Part shown: positions 63,914 through 64,000 of the stretch, piece after piece | Layout of the letters: the number at the start of each line of letters is the position of its first letter | How positions within the stretch are numbered: position 1 is the first letter of the stretch | Assembly (NCBI RefSeq): GCF_002305855.1 | Contig: NZ_CP022163.1 | Span: 868,292 to 932,291, forward strand | DNA length: 64,000 bases | Source of the DNA: Melittangium boletus DSM 14713 | GTDB taxonomy: Bacteria; Myxococcota; Myxococcia; Myxococcales; Myxococcaceae | Reading direction: 5' to 3' | Made by a program: the position numbers and the translations under genes | The notes under the pieces: generated by a model | What the model saw: the letters and a program-made list of their open reading frames with translations, nothing else | Told to the model about the DNA's origin: nothing | The model's database searches: none

Positions 63914-64000
63914 GGGTGGCCAGAAGGGTAGCAAGCCAGGGGCCAGGGCGAATCCGGCCCCGCTCCCTCCGGGTCCGGACAGCGAGGGCCCCCCCCACCG

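Overview
The window is high-GC DNA from a myxobacterium, most likely of the Cystobacterineae (Archangium, Cystobacter, Melittangium or Stigmatella type). I infer this from several secreted proteins that end in the Cys-rich, hydrophobic and Arg-rich MYXO-CTERM sorting tail, from MopE-type metal-binding repeats, from a eukaryote-like Ser/Thr kinase, from many lipoproteins, and from a final gene pair that resembles the Myxococcus MXAN_2561/MXAN_2562 families. I found no rRNA, tRNA or CRISPR array.

Layout. 1-2400: end of a Leu/Trp repeat protein, a DUF4956 membrane protein and a lipoprotein. 2715-8102: a giant secreted M36 metalloprotease with PKD-like repeats. 8183-12301: ABC-2 exporter pair, HAD phosphatase, LGFP-repeat amidase. 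12432-19352: MopE-like lipoprotein, a second amidase, two single-pass membrane proteins, a MYXO-CTERM phosphatase. 19500-26244: RsmB-like rRNA methyltransferase, M61 peptidase, membrane/TPR protein, small lipoprotein, RNase HII and a coupled DUF2325-like protein. 26343-32320: heavy-metal RND efflux operon led by a small Cys/His-rich protein. 32317-35395: SigJ-like sigma factor coupled to a phytoene-desaturase-like oxidoreductase, and an AlkD glycosylase. 35604-41873: compact reverse-strand operon of OmpA, a Gly-rich MYXO-CTERM protein, a PIG-V-like mannosyltransferase and a Ca-dependent PI-phospholipase C. 42038-45316: GH3 hexosaminidase lipoprotein and class II DAHP synthase.

45386-50319 is the most interesting region. 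A 66-residue peptide (48480-48680, reverse) carries five copies of the pentapeptide AGCIS, four of them preceded by Lys. It is followed by a strong hairpin and then three translationally coupled genes: a PaaK/LuxE-like adenylate-forming enzyme, a GRDP-like protein, and an MFS exporter. A cytochrome P450 diverges from the shared AT-rich control region. This looks like a multi-core RiPP (ribosomally made, modified peptide) cluster with none of the usual RiPP enzymes, and I do not recognise it as a described class.

51979-55233 is a small defence island. It holds a Septu-like PtuA ATPase and PtuB HNH nuclease next to a DUF3396 (type VI immunity-like) gene. The ATPase is interrupted by a 78-bp palindromic MITE that brings in an in-frame stop. 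The rest (55312-63913) is largely core or envelope: acetyl-CoA synthetase, an RseP-like site-2 protease, a fused MoaD-MoaE molybdopterin synthase, lipoproteins, an outer-membrane barrel and a MYXO-CTERM protein.
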